DNA of 64,000 nt, from NCBI RefSeq assembly GCF_024296925.1, contig NZ_CP101125.1, forward strand, positions 746,501 to 810,500, read 5' to 3'. Each line of letters starts with the position of its first letter. Positions within the stretch are counted from its first letter, which is position 1. Positions 57,108 through 64,000 of this stretch are shown in pieces. The DNA comes from Pseudomonas nunensis (lineage in GTDB: Bacteria; Pseudomonadota; Gammaproteobacteria; Pseudomonadales; Pseudomonadaceae). A program made the position numbers and the translations under genes. The notes under the pieces are model-generated. The model was not told where the DNA came from, made no database searches, and saw only the letters and a program-made list of their open reading frames with translations.

Positions 57108-58418
57108 ATGCAACCGCAAACCCTTACCGGGCAGGCGTCGTTGGTGACGCCCAGCCGCAAGCGTTTTTTCATCATGGTGCTGCTGTTTATCACTGTGGTG
57201 ATCAACTATCTGGACCGCAGCAACCTGTCGATTGCCGCCCCGGCGCTGACCAGTGAACTGGGGATTGATCCGATTCATGTCGGGCTGATTTTCTCCGCCT
57301 TCGGCTGGACCTACGCCGCCATGCAAATCCCCGGCGGCTGGCTGGTGGATCGCGTGCCGCCACGGATTCTCTACAGCGTCGCGCTGCTGTTGTGGTCACT
57401 GGCCACGGTGATGCTCGGTTTCGCCGGCAGCTTCATCGCGTTGTTCGTGTTGCGCATGGCGGTCGGTGCGCTGGAAGCCCCGGCCTATCCGATCAACAGC
57501 CGCGTGGTCACTACCTGGTTTCCCGAACGCGAACGCGCCACGGCCATTGGTTTCTACACCTCCGGACAGTTTGTCGGGCTCGCATTTCTGACGCCGGTAC
57601 TGGCCTGGCTGCAACATGAATTTGGCTGGCACATGGTGTTCGTCAGCACCGGTGTGGTCGGCATTATCTGGGCGGTGATCTGGTACGCGGTGTATCGCGA
57701 GCCACGGGATTTCAAGGGCGCCAACGACGCGGAAATCGACCTGATTCGCGAGGGCGGCGGGCTGGTAGACATCCAGGCTGAGCAAGCCAAGGTCAAAGCC
57801 AAATTCAGCTGGACCGACCTCGGGATTGTCCTGAGCAAACGCAAGCTCTGGGGCATCTACCTCGGCCAGTTCTGCCTCAACTCGACGCTGTGGTTTTTCC
57901 TGACGTGGTTCCCGACTTACCTGGTGAAATATCGCGGCATGGACTTCATCAAGTCTGGCCTGCTGGCGTCGCTGCCGTTTCTCGCCGCCTTCGTTGGCGT
58001 GCTGTGTTCCGGGTTCTTCTCCGACTTCTTGATCCGTCGCGGCTACACCGTCGGATTTGCCCGCAAGCTGCCGATCATTGGCGGTCTGCTGATTTCCACT
58101 TCGATCATCGGCGCCAACTTCGTTGAGTCGACGCCGCTGGTGATTGCCTTCCTCGCGTTGGCGTTCTTCGGGAACGGGCTCGCCTCGATCACCTGGTCAC
58201 TGGTGTCGACCCTGGCCCCGGCGCGACTGCTCGGGTTGACCGGTGGGGTGTTCAACTTCATCGGTAACCTGTCGGCGATTACCACGCCGATCGTGATCGG
58301 TTTCCTCGCCACCGGTGATTCGTTCGCCCCGGCGATCACCTACATCTCGGTTCTGGCATTGATTGGCGCGCTTTCCTACATCTTGCTGGTGGGCAAGGTC
58401 GAGCGTATCAAGTTGTAG
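57108..58418 (+). CDS. MFS transporter, galactonate/glucarate (ACS) type
   Basis: 436 aa from the ATG at 57108 (AAGAGG upstream). Anion:cation symporter family: NYLDRSNLSIAAPAL in TM1, GWTYAAMQIPGGWLVDRV, EAPAYPINSRVVTTWFPERERA. About 12 TM. Close in pattern to DgoT; with dgoKAD it probably imports galactonate. The REP pair before it may weaken read-through from dgoD. Confidence 0.92.
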   Translation: MQPQTLTGQASLVTPSRKRFFIMVLLFITVVINYLDRSNLSIAAPALTSELGIDPIHVGLIFSAFGWTYAAMQIPGGWLVDRVPPRILYSVALLLWSLATVMLGFAGSFIALFVLRMAVGALEAPAYPINSRVVTTWFPERERATAIGFYTSGQFVGLAFLTPVLAWLQHEFGWHMVFVSTGVVGIIWAVIWYAVYREPRDFKGANDAEIDLIREGGGLVDIQAEQAKVKAKFSWTDLGIVLSKRKLWGIYLGQFCLNSTLWFFLTWFPTYLVKYRGMDFIKSGLLASLPFLAAFVGVLCSGFFSDFLIRRGYTVGFARKLPIIGGLLISTSIIGANFVESTPLVIAFLALAFFGNGLASITWSLVSTLAPARLLGLTGGVFNFIGNLSAITTPIVIGFLATGDSFAPAITYISVLALIGALSYILLVGKVERIKL

Positions 58419-58478
58419 TGGCAGCCGTCGGGCGACCATAATGCCGCCCGTTCCCTCGCTCAACGGTAAAGGCTGGAT

Positions 58479-59282
58479 ATGCAGGAAGACGCCCCAAAAA
58501 TCGCCAAGGACGCCGCGCCGACCGGCACCCAGACACTGCTTCGTGGTCTGGGTGTGGTTCAGGCCGTGGCCAGTGGCGCCCGCGATCTCAAGGAAATTGC
58601 CCGGCTGATCGGCACCACGCGCAGCACCACCCATCGCCTGGCCAGTTGCCTGGTGGATGAGCGTTACCTGCGTGTCGTGCCGCAAGTCGGCTATCTGTTG
58701 GGGCCGAAGCTGATCGAGCTGGGTTTCCAGGCGCGGGAAGAACTGCCGCTGGTGACATTGGCAGGTCCGTATCTGGATGAGTTGTCGGCATTGACCGGCG
58801 ACACCATTCACCTGGCGATTCGCGAAGGCGACGAGGTGCTGTATCTGCACAAGAATCCGGGGCGCAATGGTCCGGAAATGCGTTCGCGGGTCGGCCATCG
58901 CATGCCCTTGGCGCGCACCGGGATCGGCAAGGCGCTGATGCTCGATGACACCCAGGAAGACTGGAAACGTCTGTACGAAGTCAGCCTTCCGGCCGGTGGG
59001 AAAAATCAGTTCTGGCCGCAGCACCCGGAGCAGTCCTGGGAGCAATTTCAGCAGCGCATGATTGAGTATGTGGCGGGGGGTTACGCGTTCGATCTGGAAG
59101 ACAACGAGCCGTCGATCCGTTGTGTGGCGGCGCCGATCCGCGATGCCAGCAAACGCATCGTCGCCGGCATCAGCATCGCCAGCACCGTGCCGTATATGCC
59201 GCTGGAAAAAATGGCCGAGCTGATTCCCCTGATCAAAGGGGTCACGGCCCGGCTCTCGGCGGAACTCGGCGCGAAGGTTTAG
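58479..59282 (+). CDS. IclR family transcriptional regulator
   Basis: 267 aa. Winged HTH about residues 20-80 (LKEIARLIGTTRSTTHRLASCLVDERYL), then the IclR effector domain (LPLVTLAGPYLDELSALTGDTIHLAI ... MPLARTGIGKAL ... YAFDLEDNEPSIRCVAAPI). Candidate controller of the dgo genes and, through the shared palindrome, of the SDR promoter. Its TAG overlaps the stop of the convergent dehydrogenase gene by 4 nt. Confidence 0.92.
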   Translation: MQEDAPKIAKDAAPTGTQTLLRGLGVVQAVASGARDLKEIARLIGTTRSTTHRLASCLVDERYLRVVPQVGYLLGPKLIELGFQAREELPLVTLAGPYLDELSALTGDTIHLAIREGDEVLYLHKNPGRNGPEMRSRVGHRMPLARTGIGKALMLDDTQEDWKRLYEVSLPAGGKNQFWPQHPEQSWEQFQQRMIEYVAGGYAFDLEDNEPSIRCVAAPIRDASKRIVAGISIASTVPYMPLEKMAELIPLIKGVTARLSAELGAKV

Positions 59283-60331
59283 ACCTTCAGGGTCGCCATG
59301 TCGATCACGAAGCGGTACTTCACATCACCGGCAATCATGCGGGTGAACGCTTCGTTGATCTGATGGATGTTGAGCATTTCGATGTCGCAGGTGATGTTGT
59401 GCTCGGCGCAGAAATCCAGCACTTCCTGGGTTTCTGCGACGCCACCGATCAGCGAACCGGCGAGCACGCGACGGCTCATCACCAGTTTGCCGGCGTGAAC
59501 TGGCGGATCGATCGGTTCGATCAAACCCACCAGAATGTGCACGCCGTCGAAACGCAGGGTATCGAGGTACGGATTGAGGTCGTGCTGCACCGGAATGGTG
59601 TCCAGCAGGAAGTCGAAATGCCCGGCGGCGGCCTTCATCTGTTCGGCATCGGTGGACACGATCACGTGGTCCGCGCCCTGGCGACGACCTTCTTCAGCCT
59701 TGCTCGCGGAGCGGGTGAACAACGTCACTTCCGCGCCCATGGCCTTGGCGAACTTGATGCCCATGTGGCCCAGGCCACCCATGCCGAGAATCCCGACCTT
59801 GTCGCCAGCCTTCACGCCGTAATGCTTGAGCGGCGAGTAAGTGGTGATGCCGGCACAGAGGATCGGCGCGGCGCTGGCCAGGTCGAGTTTTTCCGGGATA
59901 CGCACCACGAAGTGCTCGCTGACCACGATGCTGTCGGAGTAGCCGCCCATGGTGTTGCTGCCATCGACCCGGTCCGGAGTGGCGTAAGTCATGGTCGGAC
60001 CTTCGAGGCAATATTGCTCCAGGTTTGACTGGCAGGCTTCGCAGCTGCGGCACGAATCAACCATGCAACCGACACCGACCAGATCGCCGATTTTGTGTTT
60101 GGTGACGTTTGCACCGACGGCGGTAACTTTGCCGACGATCTCGTGGCCGGGCATCAGTGGGTAAACGGCAATGCCCCACTCGTTACGGGCCTGGTGGATG
60201 TCGGAATGGCAGACGCCGCAGTAGAGAATATCGATCGCGACGTCGTCGGCCCGAGGGCTGCGACGTTCGAATTTCACAGGGGCGAGGGGAGTGGTGGCCG
60301 ACTGGGCGGCGTATCCGATAGCGGTGTACAT
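59279..60331 (-). CDS. Zinc-dependent NAD(P) alcohol dehydrogenase (YahK type)
   Basis: 350 aa MDR. Catalytic zinc ligands in CGVCHSD and GHE; structural zinc Cys set CRSCEACQSNLEQYC; Rossmann GMGGLGHMG; C-terminal VSMCRR-like region replaced by VMSRRVLAGSLIGG. Belongs to the cinnamyl alcohol/aldehyde reductase group (E. coli YahK). Acts on aldehydes with NADPH. Divergent from an AraC gene with a paired operator between them. Confidence 0.94.
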   Translation of the reverse strand: MYTAIGYAAQSATTPLAPVKFERRSPRADDVAIDILYCGVCHSDIHQARNEWGIAVYPLMPGHEIVGKVTAVGANVTKHKIGDLVGVGCMVDSCRSCEACQSNLEQYCLEGPTMTYATPDRVDGSNTMGGYSDSIVVSEHFVVRIPEKLDLASAAPILCAGITTYSPLKHYGVKAGDKVGILGMGGLGHMGIKFAKAMGAEVTLFTRSASKAEEGRRQGADHVIVSTDAEQMKAAAGHFDFLLDTIPVQHDLNPYLDTLRFDGVHILVGLIEPIDPPVHAGKLVMSRRVLAGSLIGGVAETQEVLDFCAEHNITCDIEMLNIHQINEAFTRMIAGDVKYRFVIDMATLKV

Positions 60332-60397
60332 GAGGAGCCTCGCAAAAGCAGTGACAGATGAGATGCGCCATTTTGGGGGGCGTGACCGGTGTCATCC

Positions 60398-60439
60398 ATG
60401 ACGATTCCTCCGGGTGTCATGCCTAATCCTCCGGGATGT
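60398..60439. promoter_or_regulatory. Tandem operator for the AraC regulator
   Basis: Two direct repeats with shared ATCCTCCGGG-like core (TTCCTCCGGG and ATCCTCCGGG, ATG at both 5' ends) are offset by 21 bp, two helical turns, in the gap between adh and araC. This is a typical AraC-family arrangement. Confidence 0.65.
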
Positions 60440-60522
60440 ACCGTTGATGGGTCGCATTGCCAGCCAGACCTGCGATGATGTTTTCATCCCTTTTTTCGTC
60501 ACTTTTGTGTGAAGAGCTGCCC

Positions 60523-61413
60523 ATGTTGTTGACCCGTCATCTGGATGCCAACGCCACGCTGGTTTCACTGATTCTACCGCTGACCACCCGCGACGGTTTC
60601 GCCCCCACGGCGTTGCCGGGCGTGCAGGTATTGCGCGCCAGTTGCGACGTGGCTCGGGGGCCGCAGATCTATGAGCCGAGCCTGGTGATCATCGTTCAGG
60701 GCAGCAAACTGGCGTACCTGGGGCCGCGTACTTTGGAGTACGGCGCCGGGCATTACCTGATTCAGGCGTTGCCTGTGCCATTCGAGTGCGAAACCTTTGC
60801 CGCGCCGGAAGGGCCGATGCTGGGGATTTCCATCGCTATCGACCGAGTGTTGCTCGGCGAATTGGTGTTGGCCATGGGGCTGGTGTCGGGACGCAGTGTT
60901 GCGGCGCAGACGCTGGAGTCGATGACTTCGGCGGTGCTCGATGATGAGATGCGCGGTTGCGTGGAGCGGCTGTTGCGTTGTCTGCACGATCCGCTGGAAT
61001 GCCAGATCATGGGCCCGGCGCGTTTGCGTGAATTGTTGTTCGTGGCGTTGCGTGGTCCCCAGGCCGATGTGTTGCGGGCATTGGTGGAACAGCAGGGGCA
61101 ATTCGCGCGGATTGCCGCTTCGCTCAATCATCTACACGGTCATTTCACCGAGCCGTTGAATGTCGAGACACTGGCGGGTTGCGCGAACATGAGTGCATCG
61201 ACCTTTCATGAGCATTTCAAGCGCAGCACGTTGTTGTCACCGGTGCAGTATTTGAAGCGCTTGCGGTTGCTCAAGGCGCAGCAATTGTTGCTGTCCCAAG
61301 GGTTGGGCGTGGCGCAGGTGGCGCATCGGGTGGGGTACCAGAGCACGTCGCAGTTCAGTCGCGAATATAAGCGCTACTTTGAGCGCAGTCCGGGGGATGA
61401 GCGCGCTGCTTGA
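60523..61413 (+). CDS. AraC family transcriptional regulator
   Basis: 296 aa from the ATG at 60523 (MLLTRHLDANATL), with GAAGAG upstream; the ATG at 60475 is the alternative. N-terminal AraC_N domain (YEPSLVIIVQGSKLAYLG), C-terminal double HTH about residues 195-290 (LAGCANMSASTFHEHFKRST, VGYQSTSQFSREYKRYF). Probably activates the divergent aldehyde/alcohol dehydrogenase gene, as with other AraC-adh pairs. Confidence 0.92.
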   Translation: MLLTRHLDANATLVSLILPLTTRDGFAPTALPGVQVLRASCDVARGPQIYEPSLVIIVQGSKLAYLGPRTLEYGAGHYLIQALPVPFECETFAAPEGPMLGISIAIDRVLLGELVLAMGLVSGRSVAAQTLESMTSAVLDDEMRGCVERLLRCLHDPLECQIMGPARLRELLFVALRGPQADVLRALVEQQGQFARIAASLNHLHGHFTEPLNVETLAGCANMSASTFHEHFKRSTLLSPVQYLKRLRLLKAQQLLLSQGLGVAQVAHRVGYQSTSQFSREYKRYFERSPGDERAA

Positions 61414-61431
61414 ACCACCGCAAATCCCCCC

Positions 61432-61521
61432 TGTGGGAGCGGGCTTGCTCGCGAAAGCGGTGTGTCAGTCGATTTAAAGGGTGACTGATACACCGCTTTC
61501 GCGAGCGAGCCCGCTCCCACA
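61432..61521. repeat. REP pair, right edge of the accessory region
   Basis: Inverted TGTGGGAGCGGGCTTGC copies with a centre that itself contains a GTGTGTCAGTC / GACTGATACAC repeat, very close to the pair at 36727-36820. Confidence 0.9.
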
Positions 61522-61555
61522 TTTGTTTTGTGTTGCTGCTTGAATCCCGCGCAAC

Positions 61556-61580
61556 AAAAAGGCCCCCATGTCGGGAGCCT
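61556..61580 (-). terminator. Intrinsic terminator of the ETF-QO gene
   Basis: Read leftwards: AGGCTCCC / GGGGGCCT stem with a 5-nt loop followed by five T. Lies 20 bp after the stop codon. Confidence 0.85.
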
Positions 61581-61599
61581 TGATGTTCAGGCGTGCAAC

Positions 61600-63264
61600 T
61601 TACATGTTCGGGTAAGTCGGGCCGCCGGAGCCTTCCGGCGCCACCCAAGTGATGTTCTGTGCAGGGTCCTTGATGTCGCAGGTCTTGCAGTGAACACAGT
61701 TCTGGGCGTTGATCTGGAAGCGCTTCTCGCCGTCTTCCTTGGTGACCACTTCGTACACGCCGGCCGGGCAGTAGCGCTGAGCAGGCTCATCGTACAGCGG
61801 CAGGTTCTTGCTGATCGGGATGCTCGGGTCGGTCAGCTTCAGGTGGCACGGTTGTTCTTCTTCATGGTTGGTACCGGAGATGAACACCGAGCTGAGTTTG
61901 TCGAAGCTGATTTTGCCGTCCGGTTTCGGGTAGTCAATCTTCTTGCAGTCGGCCGCCAGCTTGAGGCAAGCGTAATCCGGCTTGGTGTCGTGCAGGGTGA
62001 ACGGCAGTTTGCCGCCGAAGATGTTCTGGTCGAGCCAGTTGAAACCGCCGCCAACGATGGCGCCAAACTTGTGGATCGCCGGGCCGAAGTTGCGGCTGGC
62101 GAACAGTTCGTCGTAGAGCCAGCTCTTTTTGAACGCATCGACGTAAGTGGTCAGTTCTTCAGTGCCGTCTTTCTCGGCGAACAGCGCTTCGGCCACGGAT
62201 TCAGCGGCGAGCATGCCGGACTTCATCGCGGTGTGGCTGCCTTTGATCTTCGCGAAGTTCAGGGTGCCGAGGTCGCAACCGATCAGCGCGCCGCCCTTGA
62301 AGACCATTTTCGGCAGCGAGTTCAGGCCACCTTTGCAGATGGCGCGAGCGCCGTAGCTGATGCGCTTGCCGCCTTCCAGGTACTGCTTGAGCACCGGGTG
62401 ATGCTTGAGGCGCTGGAATTCGTCGAACGGCGACAGGTAGGTGTTGCTGTAGGACAGATCGACGATCAGACCGACGACCACCTGGTTATTTTCCAGGTGA
62501 TAGAGGAACGAGCCACCGGTGTTCTCGGTGCCCATGATGTCCAGCGGCCAACCGGCGGTGTGGACCACCAGGCCTGGCTGATGCTTGGCCGGGTCGATTT
62601 CCCAGATTTCTTTCAAGCCGATGCCGTAGTGCTGGGCGTCGGCATCGCTGTCGAGGTTGAAGCGCTTGATCAACTGCTTGCCGATGTGGCCACGGCAACC
62701 TTCGGCGAACAGCGTGTACTTGCCACGCAGTTCCATGCCAGGGGTGTACAGGCCTTCCTTCGGATGGCCTTCACGGTCAACGCCCAGGTCACCGGTGATG
62801 ATCCCGCGGACTACGCCGTTCTCGTCGAACAGCGCTTCCTGAGCGGCGAAGCCCGGGTAGATTTCCACACCCAGGTTCTCGGCCTGCTGGGCGAGCCAGC
62901 GGCACAGGTTGCCCAGGGAGATGATGTAGTTGCCTTCGTTGTGCATGGTCTTGGGCACAAAGAGGTCAGGGATTTTCTGCGCGCTGTCGGCGTTCTTGAG
63001 AACAAAGATGTCATCGCGGGTGACCGGCGTGTTCAGCGGGGCGCCGAGTTCTTTCCAGTCCGGGAACAATTCGTTCAGGGCGCGTGGTTCGAACACGGCA
63101 CCGGACAAGATGTGAGCACCGACTTCGGAGCCTTTTTCGACCACGCAGACGCTGATTTCCTTACCGGCTTCAGCAGCCTTCTGCTTCAAGCGGCAGGCGG
63201 CGGAAAGACCAGCGGGGCCGGCACCGACGATGACCACGTCGAATTCCATGTATTCGCGTTCCAC
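61600..63264 (-). CDS. Electron transfer flavoprotein-ubiquinone oxidoreductase
   Basis: 554 aa from the GTG at 63264 with AGGAG upstream; the later ATG at 63249 (MEFDVVIVGAG) is the alternative. FAD-binding GAGPAGLSAA, ubiquinone-binding region, FAD region with GGALIGCDLGTLN, and C-terminal 4Fe-4S set CPAGVYEV ... CVHCKTCDI. Membrane-associated; moves electrons from reduced ETF to the quinone pool during beta-oxidation and amino-acid oxidation. Divergent from etfB; a PsrA-type box overlaps its promoter. Confidence 0.97.
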   Translation of the reverse strand: MEREYMEFDVVIVGAGPAGLSAACRLKQKAAEAGKEISVCVVEKGSEVGAHILSGAVFEPRALNELFPDWKELGAPLNTPVTRDDIFVLKNADSAQKIPDLFVPKTMHNEGNYIISLGNLCRWLAQQAENLGVEIYPGFAAQEALFDENGVVRGIITGDLGVDREGHPKEGLYTPGMELRGKYTLFAEGCRGHIGKQLIKRFNLDSDADAQHYGIGLKEIWEIDPAKHQPGLVVHTAGWPLDIMGTENTGGSFLYHLENNQVVVGLIVDLSYSNTYLSPFDEFQRLKHHPVLKQYLEGGKRISYGARAICKGGLNSLPKMVFKGGALIGCDLGTLNFAKIKGSHTAMKSGMLAAESVAEALFAEKDGTEELTTYVDAFKKSWLYDELFASRNFGPAIHKFGAIVGGGFNWLDQNIFGGKLPFTLHDTKPDYACLKLAADCKKIDYPKPDGKISFDKLSSVFISGTNHEEEQPCHLKLTDPSIPISKNLPLYDEPAQRYCPAGVYEVVTKEDGEKRFQINAQNCVHCKTCDIKDPAQNITWVAPEGSGGPTYPNM

Positions 63265-63389
63265 AGGTTATCTCCTACTCAAGGCTCAACAGTTTTTTTT
63301 CTAATTGGAGGTTTGGTGTCGCATCCATGAATTCCGGCGCAAGGCCGGAAGAGGACAATCGATGAACCACCTTTCTCTCTGGGTGGCGC

Positions 63390-63418
63390 ATTATATCTAC
63401 ACCACTCCTAGCGTCCAA
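63390..63418 (-). promoter_or_regulatory. Promoter of the ETF-QO gene
   Basis: On the minus strand, TTGGAC (63418-63413), 17-bp spacer, TATAAT (63395-63390). Start near 63383, leader about 120 nt. Its -35 box lies inside the PsrA-like palindrome. Confidence 0.7.
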
Positions 63419-63440
63419 TACAAACGTTTGTTTGAATTGG
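63415..63440. promoter_or_regulatory. PsrA-type operator
   Basis: CAAAC-N4-GTTTG (63421-63434) within a larger palindrome with CCAAT/ATTGG ends (63415-63440). It fits the published PsrA consensus (G/C)AAAC-N2-4-GTTT(G/C), and etfDH and etfBA are known PsrA targets in P. aeruginosa as I recall. Position over the -35 implies repression relieved by long-chain fatty acids. Confidence 0.75.
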
Positions 63441-63494
63441 CTCCAGGCCAGATAAATCAAAGTAACGCGGCTTATGACTGGCCATTTTGCCGTA

Positions 63495-63520
63495 TTGACC
63501 GGAATAGGTGTTCCGGTCAA
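63495..63520. repeat. Perfect 10-bp inverted repeat
   Basis: TTGACCGGAA (63495-63504), 6-nt loop, TTCCGGTCAA (63511-63520), with CGTAT/ATACG just outside. It lies between the PsrA box and the 177-bp repeat; function unknown. Confidence 0.8.
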
Positions 63521-63563
63521 GATACGGGCGGTTTTGCGCTCGCCGTAGGCTGACTGTTGGTTT

Positions 63564-63740
63564 CAAGAGCACCTCTAAAGACAGGGCGATGGCAGTACAA
63601 GGTGATGCGCAGCGAGGATTTGGCGCGCAGTTTACACGCCGCGGTAATGAATGACTCGTCGGTCACCACTGACGAACGGTCATTGTTCACGTGGGCAGTG
63701 TCACCCCGTTCAGATGCCAGCGTTTTTAGAGGTGCCCTTG
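63564..63740. mobile_element. MITE-like element with 19-bp terminal inverted repeats
   Basis: Ends CAAGAGCACCTCTAAAGAC (63564-63582) and, on the other strand, CAAGGGCACCTCTAAAAAC (63740-63722) match at 17 of 19. The 177-bp element has no credible gene and lies in the etfB leader. Fluorescens strains carry several families of short palindromic repeats; family membership is not tested here. Confidence 0.55.
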
Positions 63741-63809
63741 CGCCCACGAGCATCAACCGCCAGGTTCGCCTAGGCGACTTTCTTTTCACCGGAGAGTAAC
63801 GAGGAATCC

Positions 63810-64000
63810 ATGAAGGTTCTTGTAGCTGTCAAACGCGTTGTGGATTACAACGTCAAGGTTCGCGTCAAGGCGGACAATTCCGGCGTCGACCTCGCTAACG
63901 TGAAGATGTCGATGAACCCATTCTGCGAAATCGCCGTGGAAGAAGCCGTACGCCTGAAAGAGAAAGGTGTTGCGACTGAAATCGTCGTCGTTTCCGTTGG
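63810..64000 (+). CDS. etfB: Electron transfer flavoprotein subunit beta (3' end outside window)
   Basis: First 63 residues are visible from the ATG at 63810, preceded by [24 protein letters not shown] and [21 protein letters not shown] match EtfB, including the [11 protein letters not shown] signature. It is cut by the window edge. EtfAB accepts electrons from acyl-CoA and other dehydrogenases and delivers them to the ETF-QO encoded divergently. Confidence 0.96.
   Translation, partial: MKVLVAVKRVVDYNVKVRVKADNSGVDLANVKMSMNPFCEIAVEEAVRLKEKGVATEIVVVSV

Noticed and set aside
63517..63799. Overlapping small frames on both strands near the etfB leader
   Set aside because: They coincide with the 177-bp inverted-repeat element; neither has a Shine-Dalgarno. 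Similar peptides may be annotated elsewhere because the repeat is dispersed.

Overview
The window comes from a fluorescent pseudomonad, most likely the Pseudomonas fluorescens complex. The evidence is the core gene order (comEC-exbBD-lpxK-kdsB-murB-rne-rluC-sppA-yceF, then yceD-rpmF-plsX-fabD-fabG-acpP-fabF-pabC-mltG-tmk-holB-pilZ-tatD, then the ETF genes), which I recall as PA2984 to PA2951 in P. aeruginosa PAO1, together with high-GC coding sequence and many paired REP palindromes of the fluorescens type. No rRNA, tRNA, CRISPR, IS element or prophage was seen.

Layout. 0-3.1 kb: a partial transglutaminase-like gene, a GST and a YadGH-type ABC exporter. 3.3-10.8 kb: conserved envelope block (DUF2062, ComEC, ExbB/ExbD, LpxK, Trm112-like, KdsB, LMW phosphatase, MurB). 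11-15.4 kb: a molybdenum hydroxylase (2Fe-2S and Mo subunits) with XdhC- and MobA/MocA-like maturation factors. 15.6-22.9 kb: RNase E with a leader of about 635 nt and a promoter back to back with rluC, then HAD, SppA and YceF. 23-33.2 kb: the fatty-acid/DNA-replication supercluster, ending in the predicted RgsA sRNA and a TetR gene. 34.4-36.7 kb: MoaA, a DUF4823 lipoprotein and DUF1285.

36.8-61.4 kb is accessory DNA between DUF1285 and the ETF-quinone oxidoreductase. It encodes a De Ley-Doudoroff D-galactose pathway in two blocks: a GntR regulator, lactonase, SDR dehydrogenase and AraFGH-type sugar ABC transporter on the left; DgoK, DgoA, DgoD, an MFS galactonate-type carrier and an IclR regulator on the right. 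The blocks appear wired together, because the SDR and dgoK promoters share a TCCCA-N5-TGGGA palindrome at identical spacing, and gntR and araF share a separate 14-bp operator. Between them lie a yegW/yegU/yegV-like cluster with an NCS1 permease in place of YegT (a nucleoside-like salvage system of unknown substrate), lipoproteins, two small decayed genes, an MFS carrier, an HD protein and a GNAT. An AraC regulator and a zinc alcohol dehydrogenase follow.

61.6-64 kb: ETF-QO and the start of etfB diverge from a compact regulatory region holding a PsrA-type box over the ETF-QO promoter, a perfect palindrome and a 177-bp MITE-like repeat.

The best candidates for undescribed biology are the leader-ORF/terminator arrangement before the SDR gene, the duplicated galactose promoters, the NCS1 version of the yeg cluster, and the putatively leaderless starts of yceD and rluC.
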